Shown: positions 35,118 through 45,101, numbered from the stretch's first letter. The stretch: DNA of 64,000 bases from Comamonadaceae bacterium (GCA_027483665.1 JAIXUC010000033.1:186001-250000), one strand, 5' to 3'. Notes: generated by a model not told the origin, from the sequence alone. Numbers and translations are program-made.

Positions 35118-35164
35118 GGGTGGAATGCCTCGGAAAAAACGTCACTGCATCATAGCCAGATGCC

Positions 35165-35773
35165 TCACGGCCGCTTGGCAATGACTTGATCAATCAAGCC
35201 GTAGTCTTTCGACTCTTCGGCGCTGAGGTAGTAATCGCGCTCCGTGTCGCGCTCAATCTTTTCCAAGGGCTGCCCTGTGCGCTCCGCAAGGATTCGGTTG
35301 AGCTGCTCACGCGTCTTGAGAATTTCACGGGCATGAATCTCGATTTCGGTCGCTTGGCCTTGTGTGCCGCCCAGTGGCTGATGGATCATGACCTTGGAAT
35401 TGGGCAAAGAAAAACGTTTGCCTTTGGCACCTGCTGCCAGCAGAAAAGCGCCCATGCTGGCGGCCATCCCCGTGCACAAGGTGGAGACTTCTGGCTTGAC
35501 GAAATTCATGGTGTCGAATATCGCCATGCCAGCGCTCACAGAGCCGCCCGGGGAGTTGATGTAGAGCGAAATGTCTTTATCCGGGTTCTCGCTCTCCAAA
35601 AACAACAACTGCGCCACAACCAAATTGGCGCTCTGGTCGTTGACAGGCCCGACCAGAAAGATCACTCGCTCTTTAAGCAAACGGGAATAAATGTCGTAAG
35701 CCCGCTCGCCTCGGCCCGACTGCTCGATGACCATGGGCACCATGCCGAGGCCTTGAATTTCCATAGCGCTCAT
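35165..35773 (-). CDS. clpP: ATP-dependent Clp protease proteolytic subunit
   Basis: ClpP forms the tetradecameric serine protease chamber used by ClpX. The 202-residue product has the catalytic Ser106 in [15 protein letters not shown], His131 in [11 protein letters not shown], and the aspartate in [10 protein letters not shown] near residue 180. The head [23 protein letters not shown] is typical. The ATG at 35773 gives the normal length; the in-frame extension to 35986 would overlap the tig gene and was rejected. The gene lies 74 bases after tig and 47 before clpX. Confidence 0.98.
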   Translation of the reverse strand: MSAMEIQGLGMVPMVIEQSGRGERAYDIYSRLLKERVIFLVGPVNDQSANLVVAQLLFLESENPDKDISLYINSPGGSVSAGMAIFDTMNFVKPEVSTLCTGMAASMGAFLLAAGAKGKRFSLPNSKVMIHQPLGGTQGQATEIEIHAREILKTREQLNRILAERTGQPLEKIERDTERDYYLSAEESKDYGLIDQVIAKRP

Positions 35774-35847
35774 CGCCACTCCTGTTTCGTTGTTAATCAC
35801 CGTGCCGTTTGAGCTGAGGCCAGCTTGCACAAACGCAAGGCCTGATC

Positions 35848-37158
35848 TCAGGACTGCCCCATCAATTCGTCGAAAGGAATGGCCTGTTCGGTAACTTTCG
35901 CCTGGGCCAACACAAATTCCGTCACGTTGTTTTCGATCACGATAGCCTCGACCTCGGCCATCCGACGCTTGTCGCTGAAATACCAACGAACCACGTCTTC
36001 GGGCTTTTCATAGCTGGATGCCAGCTCTTCCACATGGCTGCGAATCTGCTCGTCGCGAGCATGCAGGTTTTCGCGGCGCACCAGCTCGGCCACAACCAGA
36101 CCCAAGCGCACGCGGCGCTCTGCTTGAGGCTGAAAGACCTCCGCCGGAATCGGTGCTTTGTCAGCGTCTTTGATGCCACGCTGCTTCAAATCAGCGCGGG
36201 CACCCTCAATCATGCGGTCCAACTCGGCCTGCACACTGGACTTGGGCAGATCGAGCTCTGCCTTGGTGACCAAGGCTTCCATGACGGCTTGCTTGTTGCG
36301 AGCGAGCAGGCGGAATTTGACCTCTCGCTCCAAGTTCTTTCGGATGTCCGCACGCAGCGCATCAACCGTGCCGTCGGCAATGCCCAAGGACTTGGCCAAG
36401 GCCTCGTTGACGTCGGGCAGGTGGGCTGCTTCGATTTTCTGGACAGTGACCAAAAAATCAGCTTGCTTGCCTGCTACATCTTTGCCGTGATAGTCCGCAG
36501 GAAAGCTCAAAGGGAAGGTCCGGCTTTCGCCCACCTTCATGCCGCGAACCGCATCTTCAAACTCTTTGAGCATCTGGCCATCGCCCACCAAAAACTGAAA
36601 GCCTTCGGCGCGCCCGCCTTCGAAAGGCTCGCCTTCGATCTTGCCCTCGAAGTCGACCGTGACACGGTCGCCGTCTTGCGCGGCTGCATCCAGAGCGCGC
36701 TGGGCAAAGGTGCGGCGCTGCTTGCGCAGAATCTCCACCGTGCGGTCGATCGCCTCTTCGCCGACCTCCGCACCCAGACGAACCACTTCGACACCCGCCA
36801 AGTCTGCAATCTTGACCTCGGGATACACCTCAAAAATCGCATCGAAAGCCACGACGCCTTCAGCCGCACCTTCTTTCTCCGTGATGCGCGGTTGGCCAGC
36901 TACGCGCAACTTGGCTTCGTTGGCTGCTTGAGAAAAAGCCTCGCCGACTTTGTCGTTCATCACTTCGTAATGCACCGTGTAGCCATAACGCTGGGCCACC
37001 ACATTCATAGGCACTTTGCCAGGTCGGAAGCCATCCATCTTGACCGTGCGGGCCAAGCGCTTGAGGCGCGCGTCAACTTCCGACTTGATGCCGTCCAAGG
37101 GCAAGGTCAAGGTGATTTTTCGTTCCAGCTTTTCCAGGTTTTCGACGGTCACCGTCAT
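35848..37158 (-). CDS. tig: Trigger factor (ribosome-associated chaperone, peptidyl-prolyl isomerase)
   Basis: Trigger factor binds nascent chains at the ribosome exit. The 436-residue product starts with the ribosome-binding domain, whose loop reads [17 protein letters not shown] (the GFRxGKxP signature) near residue 45. The FKBP-type isomerase domain at about 160-245 contains [17 protein letters not shown] and [14 protein letters not shown] helical C-terminal chaperone domain follows. Order tig-clpP-clpX-lon is the common proteobacterial arrangement. The gene starts 88 bases downstream of tRNA-Leu on the same strand. Confidence 0.98.
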   Translation of the reverse strand: MTVTVENLEKLERKITLTLPLDGIKSEVDARLKRLARTVKMDGFRPGKVPMNVVAQRYGYTVHYEVMNDKVGEAFSQAANEAKLRVAGQPRITEKEGAAEGVVAFDAIFEVYPEVKIADLAGVEVVRLGAEVGEEAIDRTVEILRKQRRTFAQRALDAAAQDGDRVTVDFEGKIEGEPFEGGRAEGFQFLVGDGQMLKEFEDAVRGMKVGESRTFPLSFPADYHGKDVAGKQADFLVTVQKIEAAHLPDVNEALAKSLGIADGTVDALRADIRKNLEREVKFRLLARNKQAVMEALVTKAELDLPKSSVQAELDRMIEGARADLKQRGIKDADKAPIPAEVFQPQAERRVRLGLVVAELVRRENLHARDEQIRSHVEELASSYEKPEDVVRWYFSDKRRMAEVEAIVIENNVTEFVLAQAKVTEQAIPFDELMGQS

Positions 37159-37245
37159 GGTGTTCTCCTAGTGGTTTGGGGCTCTGGGCGCAAGGCCAGG
37201 GCTGGGCAGGCTTGGGTTAGGCAAAGCATCACAGGGCCATTCCTG

Positions 37246-37332
37246 TGGTGCGCGGGGGGGGACTCGAACCCCCACACCATTGCTGGCGTCAGGACCTAAA
37301 CCTGGTGCGTCTACCAATTTCGCCACCCGCGC
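37246..37332 (-). tRNA. tRNA-Leu (anticodon UAG)
   Basis: The minus strand starts gcgcgggtggcgaaattggt and ends cccgcgcacca with CCA encoded. The anticodon loop tttaggt carries TAG. The variable arm tgacgccagcaatggtg is long, as in leucine tRNA. The G8 run on the plus strand belongs to the T stem and acceptor. Confidence 0.96.
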
Positions 37333-37415
37333 GCCGGCATCGCCAACAACAAAGGCGGCTCGCTTGGCATGACATCCAAACAAGACCGCCTCAGTTATTC
37401 CGGTCAGCTGCGAGT

Positions 37416-40400
37416 TTAGCCGCCAGCTTCCCGCCGAACGCGGAACCAGGCCGCATACATGGCCGGGAGGGCCAAGAGTGTCAGCGCGGTAGCCACGATC
37501 AAGCCACCCATGATGGCCACAGCCATCGGCCCCCAAAACACGCTGCGCGACAGGGGAATCATCGCCAGAACGGCGGCGGCGGCCGTCAGGACGATCGGAC
37601 GCAGGCGGCGGACGGCCGCCTCGACAATGGCGTCCCAAGCAGGCACACCGCGCGCGCGATCTTGCTCGATCTGGTCGATGAGGATCACTGAGTTGCGCTG
37701 GATCATGCCCATCAATGCAATCACGCCCAGCAAAGCAACAAAGCCGAATGGCCGGTTGAGCAAGAGCAGGGCGGCGGCTACGCCTGCAATGCCCAGGGGT
37801 CCCGTCAGGAATACCAGCACGGCGCGCGAAAAGCTTTGCAACTGCAGCATCAACAGTGTGAAGGTGAGGAACAACATGACGGGCAGGCCGGCCGCGATCG
37901 ACGCCGAACCCTTGCTGCTTTCCTCGACGGCGCCAGCGACCGCGATGCGGTAGGCCATTTCACCTTGTTCGTGCCAACTGCGCTCGAGTTGCTTGAGTTG
38001 AGGCAGAAGCTGGTTGGTCACCGTGGCACCTTGCAGGCCCTCCACGATGTCGCCCTGGACGGTGATGGCGTAGTCACGGTTTTCTCGCCACATCACGCCT
38101 GGTTCCCAGCCAAAGACAGGTTTGGCAATTTGTGTCAGTGGAATGGATCGACCGCTGCTGGTCGGCACATAACCGTTGCCCAGATCGGACACCGCATCGC
38201 GCTCGCTGAGAGGCTGACGCAAGACGATGTCTATCAGCTTGTCGCCATCACGGTATTGGCCGATGGTGCTGCCTGACAGGATGGTGCGTGAGGACTGCGC
38301 CATGGTTTGGCTGCTCACGCCCAGCGCGCGCGCCTTTTCCTGGTCGATATCCAAACGCAGTACCTTGATCGACTCGTTCCAGTTGTCGTTGACCCCGCGC
38401 ATGTTGGCGTTGGCGCGCATGATCTGTTTGACAGCGTCGGCCTTCAAGCGAAGCAGTGCAGGGTCTGGCCCGACCACTCGAAACTGCACCGGGTACGCGA
38501 CGGGCGGGCCGTTGGGCAGCAGCTTGGCCCGGCCCCTGACCTCAGGAAACTCGCTGGCCAACAAGGCCGGCAGCTTCTGGCGCAAAACCTCCCGCGCTTG
38601 CAAGCTGTCTGGCAACACGATCATTTGCGACACATTGGTCTGGGGAAAGAGCTGATCCATGGGCAAATAAAAGCGCGGCACGCCAGATCCGATCCACGTA
38701 CTCACGGAACGCACACCCGCTTCTTGCATCAAGCGCCGCTCCAGGCGCTGGCTGACCGCCTCATTGGCCGTGAAGGCCGTGCCCTCTGGAAACCACAACT
38801 CCACCAGGATCTCTGGGCGACTGGAATCTGGAAAGAACTGTTGCTGCACCCGCCCCATGCCAAACAAGCCGAGCGCAAATACAACGACCGTTGCACCAAT
38901 GGTCCACCAGCGGTGCGCCACGCACCAATTGACCATCGCCCGAAACCGCGAATAAAACGGCGAGTCGAACAACTCGTGTGCCTGCTCGGGTGCCACAGGC
39001 GGTTGCTTTAGCAAGCGGGTGCCCAAGTAAGGAACGAAATAGACCGAGACGATCCAGCTCAACACCAGGGCAATCACCGTGACTGCAAAGATGGCAAAGG
39101 TGTACTCGCCTGTAACCGACTTGGCCAGCCCGATGGGCAAGAAGCCAACTGCCGTGATGAGCGTGCCCGTCAGCATGGGCATGGCGGTGATGTCATAGGC
39201 GAAGGTGGCAGCGCGCACCTTGTCGTAGCCCTCCTCCATCTTGCGCACCATCATCTCCACCGCAATGATGGCGTCGTCCACCAGCAGGCCCAAGGCAATG
39301 ATGAGCGAGCCCAGCGAGATCTTGTGCAGGCCAATCCCCCAATACAGCATGGCCAGAAAAGTTACGGCCAGCACCAGTGGAATCGTGATGGCCACCACCA
39401 AGCCAGGCCGTACGTCGATGTACCAACCAAATCGGCCGCCCTTGTGCAACCCAAGCGCCAAAAAGCTCACGGCCAATACGATCACCACCGCCTCGATCAG
39501 CACCTTGACAAACTCATTGACCGAGCTCGCAACCGCCGAGGGCTGGTCTTGCACTTGCACCAAGCGCACGCCTGCCGGCAACCCAGCCTCGATCTGAGCC
39601 ACGGCCGTTCGCAAGGACTTGCCTAAGGTGATGATGTCACCCCCTTTGCTCATGGACACACCGATTGCGATCGAGGGCTCGCCTTGGTGGTGCACCTTCA
39701 CGCGAGGCGGGTCGATGTAGCCCCGGCGGATCTCCGCGATGTCGCCCAGCCGCAGTTGAGCCGATCCAGCCGTGGCCGTGCTGCCATAGCCAGCGCCCCG
39801 AATGGGCATGGCCCTGAGCTGCTCGATGGCATTGAACTGGCCGGCCACGCGCACCTGCAAGGTTTCAGTGGGCGTTTGCAGCACGCCAGCAGAGACCACC
39901 GCGTTTTGCTGGCTCAACTGGTCGAGCACAGCGTTGAAGTCCAGCCCCAACTGAGCCAAGCGCTTTTGCGAAATCTCAACAAAAACCTTTTCGTCCTGGC
40001 TGCCGAACAGCTCCACCTTGCTCACGTCTTTCACGCGCAGCAAAGACTGGCGAACGCTGTCGGCAAAGGCCTTCACCTCCGCCGGGCTGAAGCCGTCGGC
40101 CTGCAAGGCGTAGATCACGCCGAAGACATCGCCGAACTCGTCATTGAAGAACGGCCCGCTCACGCCCGAGGGCAAGGTGCCGCGAATGTCGCCAATCTTC
40201 TTGCGTACCGCATACCAGACATCCGGCACCTCCGAAGGTGTCGAGTTATCCCTGATCTGGAACTGGATCAGAGACTCGCCTGGCTTGGAGTAGCTTCGGA
40301 TGCGGTCTGCGTAGGGCACCTCTTGCAAAGCCTTCTCCAGCTTGTCGGTGACCTGCTCGGCCATCTGCTGGGCCGTGGCGCCCGGCCAGTAAGCCTGAAT

Positions 40401-40571
40401 CACCATCACACGAAATGTGAAGGGAGGGTCTTCGTCTTGGCCCAACTGAAAGTAGGCGGCCACGCCCAGCACCATCAGCACCACCATCAGGTAGCGGGTG
40501 AGCGCCGGGTGCTGCAATGCCCACAGCGAGAGGTTGAATCCAGCGCGAGGCTGGCTGAGGTCGGTACTCAT
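37416..40571 (-). CDS. RND-family efflux permease (AcrB/HAE1-like)
   Basis: This is the inner-membrane proton-driven pump of a tripartite efflux system. The 1051-residue product has the RND plan: a first helix near ALTRYLMVVLMVLGVAAYFQLGQDEDPPF, a large periplasmic domain, helices 2-6 with SLIIALGLLVDDAIIAVEMMVRKMEEG (the proton-relay Asp pair DD), and the repeat of this layout in the second half with GVIALMGMIQRNSVILIDQIEQD. The substrate is unknown; drugs, solvents and lipids are all possible. The ATG at 40571 is favoured over an extension to 40682 that would overlap the adaptor gene. No outer-membrane channel gene follows, so a shared TolC-like protein is likely. Confidence 0.92.
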   Translation of the reverse strand: MSTDLSQPRAGFNLSLWALQHPALTRYLMVVLMVLGVAAYFQLGQDEDPPFTFRVMVIQAYWPGATAQQMAEQVTDKLEKALQEVPYADRIRSYSKPGESLIQFQIRDNSTPSEVPDVWYAVRKKIGDIRGTLPSGVSGPFFNDEFGDVFGVIYALQADGFSPAEVKAFADSVRQSLLRVKDVSKVELFGSQDEKVFVEISQKRLAQLGLDFNAVLDQLSQQNAVVSAGVLQTPTETLQVRVAGQFNAIEQLRAMPIRGAGYGSTATAGSAQLRLGDIAEIRRGYIDPPRVKVHHQGEPSIAIGVSMSKGGDIITLGKSLRTAVAQIEAGLPAGVRLVQVQDQPSAVASSVNEFVKVLIEAVVIVLAVSFLALGLHKGGRFGWYIDVRPGLVVAITIPLVLAVTFLAMLYWGIGLHKISLGSLIIALGLLVDDAIIAVEMMVRKMEEGYDKVRAATFAYDITAMPMLTGTLITAVGFLPIGLAKSVTGEYTFAIFAVTVIALVLSWIVSVYFVPYLGTRLLKQPPVAPEQAHELFDSPFYSRFRAMVNWCVAHRWWTIGATVVVFALGLFGMGRVQQQFFPDSSRPEILVELWFPEGTAFTANEAVSQRLERRLMQEAGVRSVSTWIGSGVPRFYLPMDQLFPQTNVSQMIVLPDSLQAREVLRQKLPALLASEFPEVRGRAKLLPNGPPVAYPVQFRVVGPDPALLRLKADAVKQIMRANANMRGVNDNWNESIKVLRLDIDQEKARALGVSSQTMAQSSRTILSGSTIGQYRDGDKLIDIVLRQPLSERDAVSDLGNGYVPTSSGRSIPLTQIAKPVFGWEPGVMWRENRDYAITVQGDIVEGLQGATVTNQLLPQLKQLERSWHEQGEMAYRIAVAGAVEESSKGSASIAAGLPVMLFLTFTLLMLQLQSFSRAVLVFLTGPLGIAGVAAALLLLNRPFGFVALLGVIALMGMIQRNSVILIDQIEQDRARGVPAWDAIVEAAVRRLRPIVLTAAAAVLAMIPLSRSVFWGPMAVAIMGGLIVATALTLLALPAMYAAWFRVRREAGG

Positions 40572-40581
40572 GACAGGGCGC

Positions 40582-41742
40582 TCAACGTGGGGCCGCAGAC
40601 GCTGCTGGTATGGCACTGGACGCGCCCGCCTTGGCCACAGGCGCAGCTGTTCCAGGCTCCTGATAAATACTGACCCGCTCACCCGGTGAGAGCACGTGTA
40701 CCCCAGCGGTGACCACCTGCATGCCCGGGCTGAGCCCTGCAGCGATCACAGCCTCGTTGCCGTCGGCCGTTGCGACCTGAACCGTCTTCGACTGCACCGT
40801 CATGCTGGCTGCATCCAGCACCCACACAGCCGTCTGGCCACTCTCCAGACGTAGCGCTGTGGTTGGCAGTTTGATCGCTGACTGGCCCACCGCGGACAGA
40901 GCTGCTGGCAGCACATACACCGTGCTGCCCAAAGGCGGGGATTGATCGCTGGGCAAGCTGACTTTGACAGCAAAGGTCCGGGTCACCGGGTCAGCTGCTG
41001 CAGCGATTTCACGGACTCGACCGACGAGCACTTGATCACTCGTCCAACCGCGCACCCCTGCTTGGCCACCGACGGCCAGTCGCTGGACTTTGTCTTCGGG
41101 CACGGCAAACACCGCGTCGCGGGCACCATCGGCGGCCAGCTCGAACACCGTGGTTCCGGCCGTGAGCACTTGCCCCTGCTCGGCCCGAACGGCGGTGATG
41201 ACGCCTGCCACAGGGGCTGTGAGCTGGGCATAGCTCGCCTGGTTGGTCTGTGCAGCCAGCTGTGCCTTGGCTTGTTCCCATTGCGCTTGGGCCGCGCGGG
41301 CGTTGGACTCGTAGCGTTCCAGCTGCGCATCGCTGATGAAGTTTTGTGCCCGAAGTTCACGAAAGCGAGCCAAATCTGAAAAAGCCAAATCGCGCTGGGT
41401 CTGGGCTGACGCGAGCGCGGCGCGGGCCGCGTCTTCTGCCAAGCGGAAGTCCTGCGCATCGATGACGGCCAGCACCTGACCGACCTTCACCCGCTGCCCG
41501 ACCTCACCCAAACGCTGCAGCAGCTTGCCACCGACCCGTGGGCCCACCCGTGTTTCAACGCGAGCCCTGACCTCGCCTGCAAACTCGTGCTGCCCCTGAA
41601 GTGAGCCGACGCCGACCGTCATGAGCTTGACGGCGCGCACCGGCGGCTCTGGTGGCGGCGCTTTGCTGCAAGCAGACAACAGCGCCAAAGCCACTCCCAA
41701 ACTGAGCCAGGACAGGGCGCTTGGACGAGAAACGGGAAACAT
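40582..41742 (-). CDS. RND efflux periplasmic adaptor (membrane fusion protein), predicted lipoprotein
   Basis: The adaptor links the inner-membrane pump to an outer-membrane channel. The 386-residue product has a lipoprotein signal ending in LALLSACSKAPPP (lipobox near residue 25). Next come the lipoyl-type half motif EVRARVETRVGPRVGGKLLQRLGEVGQRVKVGQVLAVID, a coiled-coil hairpin rich in Ala, Arg and Gln, the second lipoyl half in LTAPVAGVITAVRAEQGQVL, and a beta-barrel. The ATG at 41742 has AGGAG eight bases upstream and fits the lipoprotein signal; the extension to 41793 does not. It precedes the pump gene by about 10 bases. A palindrome 71 bases upstream is a candidate operator. Confidence 0.92.
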   Translation of the reverse strand: MFPVSRPSALSWLSLGVALALLSACSKAPPPEPPVRAVKLMTVGVGSLQGQHEFAGEVRARVETRVGPRVGGKLLQRLGEVGQRVKVGQVLAVIDAQDFRLAEDAARAALASAQTQRDLAFSDLARFRELRAQNFISDAQLERYESNARAAQAQWEQAKAQLAAQTNQASYAQLTAPVAGVITAVRAEQGQVLTAGTTVFELAADGARDAVFAVPEDKVQRLAVGGQAGVRGWTSDQVLVGRVREIAAAADPVTRTFAVKVSLPSDQSPPLGSTVYVLPAALSAVGQSAIKLPTTALRLESGQTAVWVLDAASMTVQSKTVQVATADGNEAVIAAGLSPGMQVVTAGVHVLSPGERVSIYQEPGTAAPVAKAGASSAIPAASAAPR

Positions 41743-41812
41743 GAAGGACACTCCTGCAGCCAAAGCAGCGGCCAAAAAGCTTTTGTTGAGCAAGGTCCGC
41801 CATAAATTAATG

Positions 41813-41826
41813 ACTGACCGGTTAGT
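41813..41826. promoter_or_regulatory. Palindromic operator candidate between RND operon and hpnC
   Basis: ACTGACCGGTTAGT is a 14-bp near-perfect inverted repeat (one mismatched pair). Such ACTRACCGGTYAGT palindromes are frequent at TetR-controlled RND efflux operons. No tetR gene is in the window. The site is also only about 20 bases before the hpnC ribosome site, so it may affect both directions. Confidence 0.6.
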
Positions 41827-41848
41827 AATCTAGGAGATGCCCTTCGCC

Positions 41849-42766
41849 ATGTCAAGCCAACCGAGCGCCTCGTCTGCAGGCGAATCCCCCGGCGACGATG
41901 CACTGCGCCATGGCTGGAGCGGCGCTGGTCATGGCGTGCAGCACTACGAGAACTTTCCGGTGGCCAGTTGGCTGTGCCCGGCGGCGATCAGGCCGGCAGT
42001 ACAGGCCATTTACTGGTTTGCTCGAACAGCCGATGACTTGGCCGATGAGGGAAATGCCACCCCCGAGCAGCGTTTAGAAGCCCTGCAGGACTACACATGG
42101 GCCTTGGAGAACGTGCTGGATGGAAAGGGCGCACCGGCCTTGTCAGCCTGGCCGCATGTGTTCACGCCTTTGGCCTGGGCTGTACAAAGCCATCAATTGC
42201 CCGCTGCACCGCTGCGCGACTTGCTGAGCGCTTTCAAGCAGGACGTTGCCTACACACGTGACGAGCGCAGCTATCAAACAGAAGCTGAATTGGACGACTA
42301 TTGCAGCCGCTCGGCCAGCCCGGTGGGACGGCTCATCTTGCATCTGACCGGCGTGCACGACACAGCCTCGTTTGCACAGAGTGACCACATTTGTACGGCC
42401 TTGCAGCGCATCAATTTCTGGCAAGACTTATCGCTGGACATCCCCAGAGGCAGGCACTACCTCAGCGATGAAGCCTGTGCCCGACATGGCGTCACACGTG
42501 CTGAGTTGGCCGATGGGCAAACCACTCCCCGCATCGCCCAACTGCTGGCGGAGCAAGTGCGCGACGCGGAGCGGCGCATGCACGCCGGTGCAGCACTGGT
42601 GCACCGGGTGCCGGGTCGCATGGGGTGGGAACTGAGGCTGGTGGTGCAAGGCGGATTGCGCATCGCCCAGCGCATTCGGCAACTGGGCCACACCAGCTTG
42701 GAGCAGCGCTCCACCCTGCGCCGCCGTGACGCGGCGGCCATGCTGTGGCTGGCCCTTCGGATGTGA
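41849..42766 (+). CDS. hpnC: Squalene/hydroxysqualene synthase HpnC
   Basis: In the HpnCDE route, HpnD makes presqualene diphosphate from two farnesyl diphosphates, HpnC turns it into hydroxysqualene, and HpnE reduces this to squalene for hopanoids. The 305-residue protein belongs to the trans-isoprenyl diphosphate synthase head-to-head family. The Asp-rich site ARTADDLADEG is near residue 57, and the second QRINFWQDLSLDIPRGRHYL near residue 190. ATG 41849 is chosen because AGGAG at 41832-41836 touches the alternative ATG at 41837. hpnD follows after 57 bases. Confidence 0.92.
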   Translation: MSSQPSASSAGESPGDDALRHGWSGAGHGVQHYENFPVASWLCPAAIRPAVQAIYWFARTADDLADEGNATPEQRLEALQDYTWALENVLDGKGAPALSAWPHVFTPLAWAVQSHQLPAAPLRDLLSAFKQDVAYTRDERSYQTEAELDDYCSRSASPVGRLILHLTGVHDTASFAQSDHICTALQRINFWQDLSLDIPRGRHYLSDEACARHGVTRAELADGQTTPRIAQLLAEQVRDAERRMHAGAALVHRVPGRMGWELRLVVQGGLRIAQRIRQLGHTSLEQRSTLRRRDAAAMLWLALRM

Positions 42767-42823
42767 GCACGGATGTCAGGGCGAATGTGAGAGCGGATGC
42801 AGAGCCGATGGGACAATGCAGCC

Positions 42824-43663
42824 ATGACCCCGCAGCAATACGTGCAGGAGAAAGCAGCGGCCTCGGGCAGCAGCTTTTATTACGCTTTCCTGTTTCTTCC
42901 AGCCCCGCGCAGGGCTGCCATCACAGCCTTCTACGCTTTTTGCAGAGAGGTCGATGACGTCGTCGACCAGGTGAGCGAGCCAGCGGTGGCTGCACAGAAG
43001 CTGGCTTGGTGGCACCGTGAAGTCGCGCAGGCCTACGCGGGCCAGCCCAGCCACCCTGCCTTGCAAGCTTTGGCACCCGGCATCGCCGCCTACGGCATCA
43101 CAGAAGACTGCCTCCATGCTGTGATCGAGGGCTGCGAGATGGACCTGCAGCAAACGCGCTACCTCGATTTCCCAGGCCTCAGCGCCTACTGCCACAAAGT
43201 GGCTGGTGTGGTGGGCGAGGTGTCTGCCCGCATCTTCGGTCAATCGCAGCCAGACACCACGGCTTACGCCCACCGCCTGGGGTTGGCCTTTCAGCTCACC
43301 AACATCATTCGCGACGTCGGCGAGGACGCCCGATTGGGTCGCATCTACCTGCCCATCGACGAGCTGCAGCGGTTTGACGTGCGAGCCAGCGATATCTTGC
43401 AGCGCCAACACAGCGAGCGCTTTGTGGCGCTGATGCGCTTTCAGGCAGAGCGCGCACATGCGCTGTACGACGAGGCGCTGCACTTGCTGCCAGCAGCCGA
43501 CCGCCGCGCTCAAAAGCCGGGGTTGATGATGGCCAGCATCTACCGCACGTTGCTGCGCGAAATCGAGCGCGAACAGTTCGCCGTGCTCAACCAGCGCATC
43601 GCGCTCACCCCCTTGCGCAAGTTCTGGCTTGCCTGGAGAGTGCAGGCTCTGGGGCGGCTTTGA
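42824..43663 (+). CDS. hpnD: Presqualene diphosphate synthase HpnD
   Basis: HpnD joins two farnesyl diphosphates to presqualene diphosphate, the first step toward squalene. The 279-residue product has SSFYYAFLFLPAPRRAAITAFYAFCREVDDVVDQ with the first Asp-rich motif near residue 45, and NIIRDVGEDARLGRIYLP near residue 160 with the second. LMMASIYRTLLREIER near the end is typical of the HpnD branch. ATG 42824 fits the family; the in-frame ATG at 42797 adds a short unrelated head. Its TGA overlaps the TTG start of hpnE. Confidence 0.94.
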   Translation: MTPQQYVQEKAAASGSSFYYAFLFLPAPRRAAITAFYAFCREVDDVVDQVSEPAVAAQKLAWWHREVAQAYAGQPSHPALQALAPGIAAYGITEDCLHAVIEGCEMDLQQTRYLDFPGLSAYCHKVAGVVGEVSARIFGQSQPDTTAYAHRLGLAFQLTNIIRDVGEDARLGRIYLPIDELQRFDVRASDILQRQHSERFVALMRFQAERAHALYDEALHLLPAADRRAQKPGLMMASIYRTLLREIEREQFAVLNQRIALTPLRKFWLAWRVQALGRL

Positions 43664-45093
43664 CGGATCCATCCACTGTGGGTTCTACGAATCTGGCACG
43701 GGGGCTTCACACGCAAATGCGAGGACGCTTGGTGGTGGTCGGCGCGGGCTGGGCTGGCTTGTCGGCAGCTGTCCACGCCAGCCTGGCTGGCTGGCAGGTG
43801 ACGCTGTTCGAAGCCGCAGCGCAGCCTGGTGGACGGGCTCGCTCGCTGCAGGCACGTGACGCTCAAGGGCATGACCATGCGTTGGACAACGGCCAGCACA
43901 TTTTGATCGGTGCGTACACCGACACCCTGGCATTGATGCGCGAGGTGGGCTTGGTCCCGCAAGACTTGCTGCTGCGCTTGCCGCTGACTTTGGTCGACCC
44001 ACAAGGCGTGGGCTTGCGCCTGCCCGACCTGCCTGCACCCTGGGATGTGGCACTGGGCGTGATGAATGCCAAGCACTGGCGCGCATCCGACAAGCTCGGG
44101 CTCTTGATGAAGGCCACGCGTTGGCGGCTGGCAGGCTTTCGCTGCGACCCCGCCTTGAGCGTGGCGGCACTGTGCCAAGGCATGCCGCCATCCGTCATGC
44201 GCGACTTGATCGAGCCGCTTTGTGTGTCTGCCTTGAACACACCAGCCGAGCGGGCCAGCGCCGAGGTTTTTTTGCGTGTTTTGCGCGATGCGCTGTTCGG
44301 CGTGCGCGGCGGCTCGCAACTGCTGCTGCCGCGTGCACCCCTTGGCGAGCTGCTGCCCGAGGCCGCTTGCGCTTGGTTGCAAGGGCGCGGCGCAGTGTTG
44401 CGCATGGGCCATCGGGTGCAACGCCTGCTGCCCTGCGAGGCGCTTGCCGGCAGTTCCCGGGACGACGCTGCATCAGCGCGCTGGATGGTCGATGACGTAC
44501 CGGCAGATCGCGTGGTGCTGGCCCTGTCACCCGCAGAAAGCGCTCGCTTGGTCGGGGCCTTGCCAGACCCTCGCGGATGCGTGGCGCAGTGGGCCGAGCG
44601 GTGCTTGCAACTGCGCCACGAAGCCATCGCCACGGTCTACGTGAAGCCAGCCTTTGGTCAGGCGCCGCTGCGCCTGCCGGCACCCATGGTGGCTTTGAAT
44701 TCGAGTGAAGCCTGGCCCGCTCAGTTCGTGTTTGATCGGCAGTGGCTAGCGCTCGGTTGCGCTTCACCCGAAGGCAGCAGCGCAGCCAGCAGCCAAGTGC
44801 TGGCTTTCGTGGTCAGCGCCAGCACCCTGGAGCGCGCCACGCTCACGCCAAGGGTGCTGCAGCAAGCGCATCAGCAGCTCGGGCTGCAACAGGCAGAGGT
44901 CATACAAACGGTGGTGGAAAAACGTGCCACGTTCGCCTGCACGCCAGGCCTCGAGCGACCGGGCTGGCTACCCGATGCCGCGCTTGCAGCAAGCCTGCGG
45001 GCTTGCGGCGACTACATCGCGGGCCCCTACCCCGCCACGCTCGAAGGTGCAGTGCGCAGTGGACGGCAAGCCGTTTTGGGCGAGGCCGCCTGA
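43660..45093 (+). CDS. hpnE: Hydroxysqualene dehydroxylase HpnE (FAD-dependent)
   Basis: HpnE reduces hydroxysqualene to squalene. The product has an FAD Rossmann motif in RLVVVGAGWAGLSAAVHASLAGW followed by VTLFEAAAQPGGRARSL, the amine-oxidase/phytoene-desaturase pattern. The C-terminal GDYIAGPYPATLEGAVRSGRQA is the second FAD contact. If translated from TTG at 43660 (TTGA overlap with the hpnD stop), the protein has 477 residues. An internal ATG at 43717, just before the Rossmann motif, gives 458 and is equally possible. It completes hpnCDE; squalene-hopene cyclase is not in the window. Confidence 0.93.
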   Translation: MTDPSTVGSTNLARGLHTQMRGRLVVVGAGWAGLSAAVHASLAGWQVTLFEAAAQPGGRARSLQARDAQGHDHALDNGQHILIGAYTDTLALMREVGLVPQDLLLRLPLTLVDPQGVGLRLPDLPAPWDVALGVMNAKHWRASDKLGLLMKATRWRLAGFRCDPALSVAALCQGMPPSVMRDLIEPLCVSALNTPAERASAEVFLRVLRDALFGVRGGSQLLLPRAPLGELLPEAACAWLQGRGAVLRMGHRVQRLLPCEALAGSSRDDAASARWMVDDVPADRVVLALSPAESARLVGALPDPRGCVAQWAERCLQLRHEAIATVYVKPAFGQAPLRLPAPMVALNSSEAWPAQFVFDRQWLALGCASPEGSSAASSQVLAFVVSASTLERATLTPRVLQQAHQQLGLQQAEVIQTVVEKRATFACTPGLERPGWLPDAALAASLRACGDYIAGPYPATLEGAVRSGRQAVLGEAA

Positions 45094-45101
45094 ATAGGGC
45101 C

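Noticed and set aside
35165-35986. ClpP starting at 35986
   Set aside because: The extra 71 residues overlap tig and match nothing; ATG 35773 gives the standard 202 residues.
37254-37261. G8 run as a quadruplex or phase-variable tract
   Set aside because: It is the T stem and acceptor of tRNA-Leu(UAG).
36034-37299. 421-codon plus-strand frame opposite trigger factor
   Set aside because: Antisense shadow with no domain; tig is complete.
37416-40682. RND pump starting at 40682
   Set aside because: The extra head overlaps the adaptor gene and is basic, non-membrane sequence; ATG 40571 fits the family.
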